A stretch of DNA of 64,000 nucleotides from Enoplolaimus lenunculus (Eukaryota; Nematoda; Enoplea; Enoplida; Thoracostomopsidae). Positions 12,101-27,100 of this stretch are shown piece after piece. The notes under the pieces are model-generated. The model searched no databases, was not told the origin of the DNA, and was given only the letters and a program-made list of their open reading frames with translations. Within the stretch, counting starts at the first letter, position 1. Every line of letters begins with the position of its first letter. Position numbers and translations under genes: made by a program. The stretch covers positions 62,001 through 126,000 of the forward strand of contig JASANG010001377.1 in the NCBI GenBank assembly GCA_030248215.1, given 5' to 3'.

Positions 12101-15100
12101 TTAAGAATCTCTTTTGAAAGCCACTTGTACTCCGAATATAAGCCGTTGATGGTGGATTTCACTTCAGTCGACGACGAAAATCTAAAATACAACAAATAAA
12201 ATAAATACCTATGTTCGACTAAGGTTATTTCACAAATAATAGAGCAAAAAATAAGATTAAAATGAAATTTTTGGTGAAATACATTTTTCACTTTCCGGTT
12301 CCGGTTCCGGTAAAATTTTCAAATTCCGGTTCCGGTTCCAGTTCCGGTAAATTGTAATTCCGGTTGCACCCTGGTCTGCAGTTATATAGCACCATTTACA
12401 AATAACAAACACCAGTAAATCTTTCGGTATCTAAAATGCTTACCTGCAGCTAGGAACCATCTTCTCAAAACGTGTGCTGCAACTATCACCACTTTGTGAT
12501 ATGTCATTTTGATTTCAAAGTAGCGACTGGAATGGTTCAAAAAGAAACACAGCTTTGGGATGTAGGTTTTGTTCCTGTTGTGCCACTTTTGAGATCCGTA
12601 ATTGCACGAGTTCGTCAGTTTGCCAAACTATCGCTATTAACTACTAATGGGTACTATATGTGCGCATTTGAGGATATGGGCCAAGGTTGGAGGCATATGC
12701 TGATTCGCTAATCAGATACTTGTGTCACAGGTTTAAGCCAATAGCAACTTCGCCTTCGTTGACTTGCGATAGATTTAAAATGTATCTGTAAGTCTTACAC
12801 GAACTAACAATTTAATGTGTTATTTTTCAGTATTTTTCGTATTTGGATCATACTGGTATCGAAAGCTTCCACCAAAAGAGAATATTCTTGGAAAATTTTG
12901 GACAGTCTGTTGGGTAAGTAACAATTATTTTATATACTCATAGAAAATAATTATGTCTTGAAAACAGTGTAGACTTGTGTTGTTAATTCATAACCAGAAC
13001 GTTAAGTTATTGATTGTAAAAACTTGATGTATCAGATTAGGGTTGGGCACCGGAAAAAACGGTTTTTTTTCGGTTTTCATTACGTTTTTTTCGAGGAACT
13101 TGAAACAACGAAAAAACGTTTTATTATCTCCGCATATTACTCGCAAAAGCGATCGTGAAGGCTGTTTTACTGAAGTGGAATTAGAAGCGGATCCAGGAAT
13201 TTTTAAAATGGAGGGCCACACGACACACGAGATATAGTGGAAGCACTCGCCAGGGAAGCGAACCAGAAGCCGTACGCCATTTTAGTGCTAAGCGTTTAAA
13301 TACAAAATTTTGGTCCTTTTTTGGGGAATATTGCGTCGCCTAAACTTCTGGAAAGACGAGGAAAACAAATTTGCAGGTTCTAAATTCAACGGCACTTTAC
13401 TATAATGCTGCGGTGGCTTCTCAGAAGTGGACGCAGGGCGAGTAATGTTGTTTTCTTTCGCCCCAGCAGTCTTATGGTGCTAAAAAGTATGCTATGCAAA
13501 TGCTTTCCTCAATCAAACCGAAATTCCAATTGCATCCGTGCTACTATATACTTCTTTAATCTTAAAGTGATTGCTATATCTATTTGAGATTTTTCTGTTT
13601 CTCTTTGAAGCAACATTTATTGCAGATATATGCAGCGTTTAGTTCGGAACCTAATTTTTGATTAATTTCATTTTTCATAAATTAATCAATCTATAAATCA
13701 TGTTTGTAGATTTTTTGCCGGACTCAAACCCGCAAGTCTGAGGCCAGGTTAGCTGGCATATGCGCCTTTTTAGGTATAAGACAGCTTTGTAGTGTGTGCA
13801 GTATGCTTATCATTATGTGTTATCAAATGATGATACTTAATAAAATAATAGTTTAATTCTCCCTATGTCATTTTTTAATAGACAAATCATCCACCAACGT
13901 TTTTGTGCTGGCGGAAGCATTAGTACATGACTATCAATTTTTCCGTTTCTTTGTGAATGTTTCTGTAAGGGTTGTATTTTGCGGAAAAAATTATAACCGA
14001 AAAAATGAATTTTTTCCTGTTTTCTCCGGAAACAATGAAAAAATAGAAAAAATTCGTTCTTTGTCTTAGTGAAGTTTTCGCGTTAGTATTCCATTCTACG
14101 CTCAAAGGTAGTAATGTAACTCAATTGAAAATAAAATCAAGATGTATGCTTAGAAAGTCATTGTCATTAAATGCAAGAAATTAGAGATAGGCAGTTGACC
14201 TTCTGATGACCTCCTCGGATTATTTCACACTCAAATTTAAATTTGAAATTTTGCAAAATTTATCTTTTAAGGCCACAAGGTCATCCCCTTGGCACCCAAA
14301 AATTTTGGTTGTCGAAAAGTTAAACAAGTTAATTACACAACATTTGACGCTGTTTGCAGAGCTGAGTCACCTGATGTTAATTTTTTGCAAGCAGAAGTCT
14401 GCTTAACGAGTTGTTGTCAAATAACTGATTTGCCGCGTTGCCAGCGATCATGGTTCGTCGCCACATTTATTTATTTGACAATAACTCGTTAGCCAAATGT
14501 CTGATTGGGGAGCTACCCAACCTGTGTTAAATGGTTTATAATCTAATTATTCGACTAAAAAGTTGTGGGACTAATGGTGTAATTTGGAACCTTAAAAATT
14601 CGCAGTTTTTAAAAATTTAAGTTTGGACGTGTAATAATCAATGGATTTCATCAGAACATTAGAAACTCATAAGTGTAGCACGCTATTTTCGCTCGTTTCG
14701 GACATATAATGTGTCATTGTCGATATATTCACACTGTCGCTATTTAATGTCTTCCATTGAAAATTAATTACATGTCATCTAAGTATATAAGCTTTTGTAC
14801 AGTCGACACTTTTAATCATTGTGTATGCTAACTGCATCTGCCTATTCTTTTAATGTCGACACCAACTCTTTTCAAGGTCGACAGTTTACTTTAAAACTCG
14901 ACAAGCCCTATTTGCACAAATTTACTGCACTAATTCTACTTTATTTGGCAAAGTATGAAAAACGTATGGCAAATACAGGTATTTTAAGCAAAAAATAAAT
15001 CAGAACCTTAAATTTAATTGCAATTAAGACAATTTTTGCACATCTTTAAAACATTTTTGACAAAAATAGGTTGCTTTAGTGGATACTCCACACGTCGTTT

Positions 15101-18100
15101 CGTGTCCCCATCCGCAACACTATACATTGAAGCCATTGGTTTTTGCTTCGATCTTGTGAATAGAAAACACCACATTCTTTACACTTCCCATCTAGCCGCT
15201 TTTTTCTTTTTCGACTGGTACTAGGCGTCGCTGCGAGTTTTTCATCAGGTTTTTCTGGCGTTTCGTTAAGAACCGCACGTGGTTCTCGCATTCTTGCCAT
15301 CTTGGCTGCAGCTGTGGCATAGTTACTATTAACAGGTTCAACAAAATCGCTAAATTGCGATGGCCGTGGATAAGCGTCGACTTCTGCGTTTTGCAGCATT
15401 GCATGTTATTGTTAGAAGGTACAACTTGATCAGACAACGGCAACTCTGGAGAAACTTGATCTAAGTCGCTTACCGACAAATCATAAGCGTCAACAGCACT
15501 TATGGTGTTTTCTACTAAGCTTGTTAAAACACGATTTGGACTACTGAGCGCTGCAATGGTCGCGCATTGAACCGAAGCGGTGGTGTCTGATGACACGTTA
15601 CAATGGGTGCTGACATCAGCGGTGATATTTGTGTTTTCGATGACTGAAGAATCAACAGAACGCGGTTCGTCGTTGCAGCAATTTGATGTGTTACAACTGG
15701 AGCCATTTTCTGGTGACGATGATTGCAGTAGACCATTTGCAATTGTATAGCATTCTTGATCAATGACGTTAGGATTGAAAGGGTATACGCCAGTTTTTCG
15801 AAAGGCATTAACAATGTTTTCTGTTTTACCACGAATAGTGTTTCATGGTTTTCCGAAAACAGATCCAAATGATGCGCGATCGATTGTTTTTGCATTATTT
15901 CGTTGACTATAAGCTGCGACGTTCTGTTCCCAAGATCGTTGGAATGTTGCAAAGACTCCAACGTCAAGCTGCTGAAGCTTATTTGATGTATGAGAAGGCA
16001 ACGGAAACAGTTTTACGTTGTTTTCATCCGCCAGTTGAAAAAGCTCTAAGTTTTTTTCATGCGATGTATGCGAATCCATGAGAATAACGTCATACTGACC
16101 TGGTTGAACCGGCTCACGATGAACAAGAAATATATTTTTAAACCACTTCACAAACAACTCTTGACCACTGTACACGGCGGTATACCTACTTGGTGCTCAT
16201 CTCGAACATATTTACCTTTGAAAATCACCATGGGAGGCAACAGCAACCCAGCAGCGTTAGCGCATGCGATGATTGTTGTTGTTGACCCCTTTTCTGCTGC
16301 AGAAACTGTGGATACTGTCCTGACACCATTTTTTGCAAGAACCTTTTTCTTTCGATCTGGTACGATAGTAATGCCAGTTTCATCTACATTATAGATGTGG
16401 TTAGCATTGTTTTTAACGCCATACTTCGTTAAAACATGGTTCAGTCTCGTCTCTCAAAGTGGCGCTGCACTCGATCTTCATTCAACGCCAATGCACGGTT
16501 GATTGACAGATTTTGAGCACAGCGAGCCACAACTTCCGGGGGTCTTTTCTTAAAGTTGCACCACCAGGTCCACCCGGCTGCCTCGTCACGCAAATTAAAT
16601 GAATGCTGAATGACTCGAGACTCGGAAAACGAAAAAGTTATTCGTTTGACGTCATCAATGCTTAGCGCAAATCCCGTTTCTTGTCGGCTAAATATCAATC
16701 TCACCAACTCCTGCTCCTGATCGCCGTTCAAAACCGGCTTTCGTCCCATGAGATTATCGCCTGTCGTTATTTTGTTCAAAAATCGACTTCGAAGTGTGTT
16801 ACGAGGAACTTGATACTTTTTAGCGATTGTGTTTAGTCCGCGGAAGTGTTCTAGAAGTATATAATTTCTAAATTTTAAACCGTTTTTAATGTTTTAATTC
16901 TTTCAAGCAAACTGAACAATGCACGTAAAAATAAAAGATCTACTTTGGAACACTACTTCGACTAGTACTTTAACCACTTTAGATAACTACGTTGACTATT
17001 ACTTTACAAGCCATTTGACTTGCCGCTCTGTATTTAGAACGAACAAATTTTAAAATAGTTTGAATAATTTACAGAATTCTATTTGCACAACGGTTTTAAG
17101 AAAGCTTGATGAGCTTCAATAATTGAACAGAATTAACACACGCTTTGATCACAAGTTTGAAGCCTTTGAGATCAAGGATACACATCTGTTTTAGTTTTGC
17201 CCAAAATTACTGTTGCTTACCAAGAGCCGTTTTTCTATCTGTATTAGGGTAGTCTGCCTCTGTTAGTTCTGTCAATTCAGCGATTGCGCTAGCCATGTTT
17301 TCAGCTTGCCAGGAAAGTAGCCGTCGTTTTCTTACTGGTTCCTATAGCGTTCAAAAGCTGGTGATATTTTATACGGGAACAGTACATTTAATCACAAGAA
17401 ATATATTTTAGGATTTATAAACTACTCTTTGTAATTAGCAATATCGCGGTTGTCAAATAAAAGTAAAACAAGATATGTCATTTTGGAAATTTTGTACCGT
17501 AGAAAACAGAGTCACAGGCCATAATTCATCAGATTAACAATAGAGAAATATAAAACCAAATAACCAGTTTATAGGCTGAGGACCAAACAAAACGAACCTT
17601 TGGTTGAGTTTTACTCTTAAACGTTGCAGCCGGCAAACGCGTTCTTTTTAAACTAGGACGCATCGTCACTTTATTTCGAGCCATAATTTGGTGTTATTTT
17701 ACTGTTATCTTAACGTCAAATATCAGCAATATTTGTAAAACTCTTAAACTAATAAAGAAGACTACGATAAATAACCAAAAATTTATTAAAATGTGGGTTT
17801 ACTTATTTTATTTTGATGTGTCGACTATGCAAGGAAATGTCAACCTAACAAGCGACATCTGTCGACCTAGGATGAGTGAGCCGAAAACTGAACTAAAATT
17901 TTTGAAAGGCTGAAGCACTGCAAACATTTCGAAATGATAACTTAATTTAGAGCGTATTAGAATAAGAAAATTCTAAACTATCAGAAAAAGTTCGATTTTT
18001 TTCAATCCCTAGTCTCAACCCCTTCCAATCTATCTTTAAAAACTTTGATCAAGTGCCTACACGAATTAGCTAAAAAATACGTCATTTGGGGACCCGCCAA

Positions 18101-21100
18101 CAAACGTTTATTTCAAACGAACTAATCGTAATCTCGCAATAATAAATAAACAGCGAATCAGAGCGGAGAATTGCCTACATCTAGCTGTAAACCTAAATTT
18201 GATTGGTCAATTTGTTCTTGCGGTAAACCTTGCTAAGCTATGATTTTTGTGTAAACTGTCGAGTTTACAAAAGTGTCGACAATACAAAAGTTTACTATAA
18301 TGTTATTTTATATCATATTTAATTGCAAATTATATTTTAGAATCGTTTAATATTTATCCATTTTCTTCATTTACTTCGACCCCCTCGTAAAAAAGGAAAA
18401 AATAAAAAACGACTTTTTCCAGTCATTTTCCAGCCAACAACCCTGGTTTTTCTGTAATATATACCATATACACATATATTTGTCCAAATGGTACAATCTA
18501 AAAATATTGTTGTTAAAAGCCGAAATAGGATCATCGCGGCCGGCCATCTCTATCTATCGCTATTCGATGCGTGTATTGACCGCTAGAAAACCTATCCGGC
18601 AATCTTTTTTAACCTTTCTTTTATATCCAAAATAGCAAAATTTGCAAAATAACCTTCTTAAAAGTTGAGATTGAAGTTGCGCCGCTCACGATCTGTATTC
18701 CATGCTATCTGGTATTTGTCTTAGGCCGCTTTGAAAAATAAACGGCGTTTTAAACTCAAACGCGATTACTGGGTTGAACATTATCTCGATGACCATTGGT
18801 GTAAGTATGATCCGCTATGTCGACAAGCCGGAGAATGTGATAAAGTACGGTTTAAAACGTTAAATTACAAGTTTCGTTGTACTTATGTAGTTTAACATAA
18901 AATGCATTGCTCAATAAACGCCCACATGCACTTTAGGGCCCGAATTCTCAATTGAATGTAGCACCTATCATCAGTTGGTGATAAGTTTTGTAACTTTAGA
19001 AATTGTAAACGATGATTTTTTAAATTTGGCACATTTTTTGCATTTGTTTACCCATGTTACTGTACTATATTTAAACACCGCAGCTATGACATTTGTATTT
19101 GGTGTGAATTCATTAGTAACTGATGATAGGTGCTATACGCATTTGAGAATAACGGTCTAGATTTGTATATTAATGACGTGAACAATGTCCCAAAGCAGTA
19201 TCCTAGTTGACATTCATACTCCAATTAAGCGAATAATTTGTGAAGTATATTTACATGACTCAAAATGAATTTTTACTGCATATCACAAGACTTTAGCTGA
19301 TAATATATCTATAAAATGCCTCAAAAAATAGGATTGGAATTTTAACGCGATTTTTATGCGGAAAACAAATATAATTTCATGCAAAACACATTTTGTACAA
19401 GAAATTTACAATCGCATAACGTGAGTACGATTTGTACAGATACTGTAAGTCCGCTCCGTCAATTATGTGCCATGCTCAGTTTAAATTTTACAAACCTGAT
19501 GGCGATAGAAACCATATTATAATTAATTTTTAGGTTCAATTTGTCAAAGACACAAAATCTGTATTTCATGTTCTTGTAATGTTTCTGCCAATGCCATTTT
19601 TCTGGGCATTATACAATCAAATTGTAAGTTTTTACGTTTTCATAATCTGTTCAGTTTAACACAGTTCGTTAGATCTAAAGTCGACAGTGACTTGTTTTTA
19701 CAAAACTGTGGCAACTTGGTACATTCTGTGTAGAAAAAATGTACCCAGCACACGTTGCGTTTTTGGCCTACCCCTTATTTAGGGAGTACAACGTATGCGA
19801 AGCATGGTGTTTTATGTATACCGCATTCAAAACGAACCACTTATAGTTTCATTTAGGGCTATTACGTCTGACAGCGACCGTGTTCTAAATATTAGTCGGG
19901 GAAACGCAGCGACCGTCTTCTAAATATTAGGCGGGGAATCGGCCAATATGCACCGCCCGGTGGTACATTTTCTAACATGCGGAACACCAACAATGAAATT
20001 CAACTGTCACATAACCGAAGCCACAGTGTGAATTTCAAGGCTTTAATATTAACTGAACGATGCCAAGTCAAAAATCTTAGAAAATTTTGTTTCGTTACTC
20101 CTTGTAGTGAATTGATCTAACATTTTACTATTTTAACGTCTATGTTGACAAGCGGTTGCAAGGTTAATTATCCAGGGAGGAAACATTTTTAAGTGTTCAG
20201 AGTCTCTTGTTAAACGGTTTGCACAAAGGACCGCTTGCATGCCACAACGCAATAATCAAACTAGCGACGGGTATGCCTTCAAATATCTAGTACATCAAAA
20301 TATCCGTATTTTGCAATATGCGCAGCATGGTGAAAAGTGCTAAGAAAGTTTCAAAATTTGAACCATCATACTGTGATGAACCAAATAAGAGGGTGGACTG
20401 ATGTTTATTTGGCCTATCCAGAGGGTACCCCTGTTATTTGGTTACGGACTGATGTTTATTTTCAACCCACGCTCCGCCACCCTTCGTTATTGATATATAT
20501 CTGGTACTGCAGTTGTCCTTTGAATTAAACGTTTATTTGTCTGGTATCAAAAACTTGAGCGATAATGCAAGGTTATACTTACGAATGTACTTTCAAAACT
20601 TAAGTATGCTTTAAAGATTCGAACTCAATTTTATTTGGCCCTGCAGTCATTTAAGCACTACAGTTAGGGATAACTGACATTTATGGACACACCTTAGGGT
20701 TGAGGGACTATGTCCGCTACGGACTCTTATTTGGGATACGGACTCCTATTGAGTGGGACTCAAAATGTGGACCCCCTCTTATTACCCCGTCGTATTCGGA
20801 TCGCTACAGTATATGAAATTATTATGGTTCCTTTTCAATTAATTAAAGCCAAGACAGCGAGATGTTCTGCAAAATGTTTTGTTCAGCCAAAATTGACATA
20901 ATTATTCTACTGATTTACTTAGTGCTGAATGTGTCAGGAATGATACAATAATGCTTTAATCGCAAACTAACGTTGCTTTAATGAATACTTTTGCAATGTC
21001 AATTGTTCCAGGGGTCGAAATGGGTGCTTCAAGCGACAGATATGAAAATTCAAATAGTAAGATTGCAATCCGACACTGATATCTTAAATATATTAGCCCA

Positions 21101-24100
21101 AAAACTGAGTACCCGAGTTAGTTATGCTCTAGCATGTGGACAGTCAAGGCTCTGAAACGGTGGGAATGAGACATTGTCACCGTGCCTGGGTGGGTGGGTG
21201 TAGCCTGGATTTTGAAAAGATGGAGGTGGCTACGCAGGGCAGTGGCTATGTGGTTCGAGACCCCTCCCTACAACAAAAAATTGTCTCCCCTGAGAAAGTT
21301 GAATGTAATGAAATCAGGAGCGGATAAGGTCGACACAGGACATTGAGCCCGATTTGTTTTGTAAGTCCCCCCTTGTAGATGCGCGCTCTGACGCCGCGGC
21401 TTCTCTGGCCTCCATTGTGATCCGCACCAGTATGTGATTGGATGTTCGCGTTTAAGTTGTCTTTCAATATAGTTGACTTCAAAATTGTTAGCAATTGGAA
21501 AGATTCAGGTGGAATATTTGAAATTTTTACCAAGCGATGGAAAGCTTATGAACTTATTAATATACCTAGCTCGAACAAAAAAAATAACAGCTATGTAGAA
21601 CCACGATACGCGAATACTAGAATAAATGTGAGAAATTGCGACAGATTCTGGGGATGAAATCTTACTTTGAAATTATATCTCATAAGAAATCGAAAATATT
21701 CATGTGAGAAAGGGTTGAACAATATCTCATCTCAGTTCAGTTTCGTTTCGGTTTTCGTTTTCTCACCTGAATTTAACAATATTCAGAAGTTTGCTTTGAC
21801 CGTATGAGTTTACCACTATGCTCACTCGTCTATAAATTTCGATTCAGCGATGGAATGTTTATAGTTTAGTAACCCAATTAATGAAATACGTCAGTAATTT
21901 GAAAAAATTAATTGCAGAGTGGGCTGTTATGTTGCGCAGGCTATGCATATGAACCAATTATCGCACAACACATACAAAAAAGCGGTGATTAGCTATACGC
22001 AGAAATAGGAAATTGATACATAGTTACACCTGAAGCTATTTTATTTAAGCTTCAGCTTGAAAAAAAATTGATTGTATTTTTCTTTTGCAGGGATCAGAGA
22101 ACTTTCTTCCAGATCAAGTAGCGGTAATGTTTATTTCTTCACTTGTTTGACATCTTTAGGCTGTATTTTCTAAATGGCGTATAGCGCGTATGTACTGCCA
22201 GATACTAATAAATCTCGGTCAATGTAAAAAGATGTTGGGTTAAACGTTTTCCTACGGCACTGCAATAGAATAGCTTAAGCTTTAGACTAATTTTTTGCTT
22301 AAGCTTATTCTTTAGGCTTTAGCTGCAAGCTCATTGTTCTGCTTAGGCTTTTAGGCTTTAGCTGCAAGCTCATTGTTCTGCTTAGGCTTATGAATATGCT
22401 TATACTACTGTTACGGCCTTATTGCATACATTGGCCGGATCCGCAAACAATCGACGTGTTACAGCTGCCGATCTGAAATTGTGTTTAACTTAAGCTCAGA
22501 ACGCGTATCAAATTTTGAAGCTCGTGTTTTCGAGTTTTTGCTCAACCTATAACCAATGTTTGGTTGCAATTGCAATACACATTTCAGACTATACGAACCT
22601 GTACTGTAGCAAGTGTGCAACGAATTAACGCGACATCTGGTCTGTGAAATTTTTAACCGACTGTAACCGTTAGAATTCGTCTTCTAATTTGTGAACATCA
22701 TGCTCTCATAATCGTTTATGATTCGAAAACTATATGATATTCGGCCAATGTTACTTTAATGGACGTAACAGGAAACTAAGCGTATTCCTAAGCCTAAGCC
22801 TAAGCCTTAGCCTAAGCAAACAAAATGTAGTCGTCTAGAATCTAAGCCCACTATTTTACAGACCCACCAGAAACCGGGACGGGCCTAAATGTAACATGTA
22901 CCTAATATTCTGAAACGCCGATGTAGAATACGATATATTCCGTAACTCCATGGTTAGGTTGGTAATTATTTTAAATGTACAGTCAAGTATTTTACGGAAG
23001 ATAATCTCGTTTTATGTGTCTACCATAATTTAATTTCAGGTGATTAATCCTGTTCTGATCATGATATTTATTCCAATATTTTCTGGAATCATTTATCCTT
23101 TAACTGGAAAGTGTGTTAAAGTGACGTAAGTTAGTTTCACTTTTCATACTGTTGTTAGTTAAATGGGCTTTTGGGATGCGTAGATTTTGTAGAGAAAATT
23201 TTTTAATGGCGATGAACGCACGCTAAATATTTTGCTATTTTTTACGTTTTAAAACACGATCAGCCTTCAGATTGAAATGATTTCAGTCGCACAAATAATG
23301 TTTTAGAAGCCGCAAAACAATAGAATACATATTCTCAGCATTGCTGAAATCAATTTTGTGTACTGACATTACATTATCTGCCAACCTGAAAGTGACCGGA
23401 AATAGACGGTGTTTGAGTTTTATTATATATTTGAACTTCTGACCACCTTAACGGACAGCTTCATGGCCTAGTTTAAAATTCCCTAAATCCCGTTATTAAG
23501 ACACGTTAAAGTTTCAAACATCGGATCTAAGAATCTATCTTAAACCTTGGTCATTTGGAACAGTGTTCAATGTGGCTGAGCGAATTCAATAGCAGATCCA
23601 AACGCATAGTGAATCTTATGTTTCCCAGTGGCCGGCTAACAACTGACAAACAGTTTCATTTTTTTATAAATTTAACGGAACCATCTTACTGCAAAATGCG
23701 TTCCTCATTCAAATGTATACTCCCCAGCTTACGTTTAAATTGCAAACAAAATCTCGCATAACACAAATTGCACAAACTCACTTTCGAACAGGTTTTGTAA
23801 CAGAATATACTTATATATACATATATTTCTTTTGAAGACCGCTCAGAAAAATGTCGGCCGGTGGAATTTTAGCAGCGATTGCATACATTGTTACTGCTTT
23901 GGTTCAGCTTATGATAAATGTGAGTTTAGTTTTTTTATATTTTGTTATCACTAATTATATCTTTCAATTTTTATGTTATGGATTTATATAATTATACTAA
24001 GTTGGAGTATTAGCTTCTAATCCGTTATTTTACATTTCGATGCATCAGAATGGCAAATTATTAACTTTACTAGTAGTCGTATTTGCACTCATTTGTGCAA

Positions 24101-27100
24101 CTTTTCTGTAAGTTTTAGGGTTTAACACGTTTTCACAATGTGTATACTATATCGGCCCATGTTACTTTAAGGGGCGTCCAGGTTTCTGGTGGGTCTATAA
24201 AAGAGTAGGTTTAGATTCTAGATTACATTTGCTTAGGTTTAGGCTTAGGCTTAGGCTTAGGAACACATTTCTGCAACGCTTAGGCTTAGGAATACGCTTA
24301 ATCTACTGTTACGCCAATCAAAGTAACATTGGCCACTATATCAATGAACGCATTCGTTAACTAATCTACGCGTTAAGCTTACAGAATTAGACTATCAGAA
24401 TTTATACGTACTAATTCATTTGTAGAACAATCTGTTATATATTGCTAAACAATGCAATGTTTACTTGTGCTGGAACGATGTCCAAAATACGTATATGGGG
24501 CGTTCCAGCTTTAATATATCGATATGTTAACATTGAATTTTTAGCCGACATTGCCCAGAATACCTGACAGTGGAACGAGCCGATTAACGTTTGTCAACTA
24601 CAATTCATTCGATGTATCGTTGATTGTCCAAAATCTTAATACTTCACATTCAACTCCATTTGAAATACCAAAAAGTGGATCCAGTGATGTAAGCCCTGTT
24701 GTGCAATATATACACGCAGTCGTGTACTCTCAATTGAGTATACAAAATGTTCAGCGACGTATTTAACTCTTGCCTTTAAACACATACATTTGTTCTTGGC
24801 AACTGAAACGTCCCAAATACCATGTGTTGTTCGACTTGCCTTGGCCCTCGCTGTTTTCATCAATCCTATGTTTGATCTTTTAGTGTATAAAATTTCTTCA
24901 AAGCAATTTACATATGCACTATGTACTTAATACATTGTTGTGTCTCTTGCGTATCAATACTAATCACATATAAACGTCATACTTCGGCACCTTATAGCCG
25001 TGGGGAGTAAGCGGTGAGCTTGCGATCCTGAGGCTGAAGCTTCGTTGTCTACCAACTTCAATTTCATGGTTGAGGCTTCCTTCTTGGTGATTCTTTCGCG
25101 TTGAATTTCAGTCCGGGTCCAATCCAGCATGCAAGAACGGACTCTAAGAAGTTTTGGAGGTGCATGAGAAGAAAAGTTTTAGCTTAAAAATGTGCCACAA
25201 AAGCTAAATACTGAATTGCAGCGAGTCAAACCAAAACTGACAGTTTTGACTGCTATTGTGTTTAATTGTTTTTGCGGCGAATCGCGCAACTTCTAGTTCA
25301 CTATTTTGACGTTAAAAGTTCAACGGATTTCGAGTAAAAGTTTGGATGATTTCAAAGAAATCGCTCAAACGGTTGTTTTTACCCCGTGTCCATTGCTGCT
25401 TTTAGAGGCAGTTTGTTAAAATTACCGTGTTGTTAACAGAATAGCGTGACAAATATTACAAACTTAGACGGATTTAATCCGTCTAATTTGAAGCTGATCT
25501 CAAATTCACCGCACTGTGCCGAACTGAATGAACTTATATACTCGAAACACGGCTACGTTTGGATATTTGGACCGCATACTTGTTTATGGGTAAGCAGATG
25601 GATTTTCGATATTAATAAAAACGTTACAGTGCAGTACAAAATGAAGTAGCAGCTGAGGGAATGGGTCTCTTTGCAATTTCTTGACGTGTGAAAATTGTCC
25701 AAAAATGGCAAATTTTTTTTTTTGAAAAAGTTTGCTATGGATTCTATTTTTCAAATTATTAAAATTTCATTTGGCTTCACAAACGCTTTACCCTTGTGGT
25801 TTCGTCTATACTATTGTGATATTTTGCACCCCAACGTATACAGCCCCATTTTGCTTTTGTATCAGTTGCTACGCAAACGGCGGTACAATATTTGCTGTGT
25901 ATAGGGCTAAGGGTCTTTTAGTCTTTTCCGTTATTCCCCCCAATCTGCGTTTGCTCAACAATCGTTGGATTTATAAATTTTTTTGCATATTTGAGCTTCT
26001 CATGACCTTTCGTGATCATTTCAAGCCTAAATTTGAATTTTTGAAAATTCGATTTTTAAGGTCGCAAGGATCCTTTTAAAAATTTGAAATAAAATTAAAA
26101 AGGTTCTTCAATAAATAAAATATAAAAGAAAAAATTTTTGTGACTCAAAATAATTTTTTGTGAAAAAGTTGGACAAATTATACACCATTTGATGCTGCTT
26201 GCGGAGCTGAGCCCAATCGTGTTAAATTTTCCGCAATCAGACGTTCGCCTAACGAGTTATGGTCAACTAACTGATTTGCGCGCTGCCAACGATTTGGGTC
26301 GGCGCCAAATCATTTACTTGACCATAATTGGTTTACCAATCGTCTGATTGCAAAAAAATAACACCGTTGCACTCAATTCCTCATGATGCATCGAATCGTA
26401 ATATAATTAATCCCACATTTCGAAAAAAGTTTTTTGGGAACCAAAGGTGGGCTTCAGGAGCTTAAAAATCGAATTTTTCAAAAACTCAAATTTAAGCGTG
26501 GAATGATCAGTAGAGGTCGTGATAAGATGAAATATGCAAAAAATTTCAAAATCGAACTTTAGGCAAACGCAGGCTGGAAAGGGGACAACGAAAACACCCT
26601 AGGACTATTCGAGAAATTGGTTGGTCATATTCATTTTAATAAAGCTAAAACACCCATGGTACGTAATTTGGATATTATTTTCGCTAATCTGTAATAAAGC
26701 CGGAACGCCCACCATATTTAATTTGTGCATCGTTTCAGCTTTGCCAGATTGACCGTAGTAAGATTGATGTGCTGCTTTAAAGCTTGTCAACTGCGTGAGC
26801 GCCCGCAAAATGTCTTGGTGCCTTTTTCAATTTAATTGTTTTGCAGGCTCTGTTAAGTACCTATTACAGTTTGACAGTAATGTTTTATTTGATGTTTACG
26901 CTTTCAATACACAAACTATTTTTACAAAACATTTTTTATTTCAGATTGAAGAACCATTGAAAAAGCCGTCAACCGGAATGGGAGAAAATGTTATTGTGTA
27001 AGTCAGTGATTATTAAACGTGATCTATATTAATATTGTTTGAACGCCTTCGACACGTATATAATTTGGACATGGTGCAGCTATAGTTGAAACCTTGTCCG

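Noticed and set aside
13033-18460. An outer element enclosing the Tigger (AGGGTTGGGCACCGG at left, CCAGCCAACAACCCTGG at right)
   Set aside because: The ends are only loosely complementary, no target-site duplication is visible, and the interior contains other unrelated repeats.
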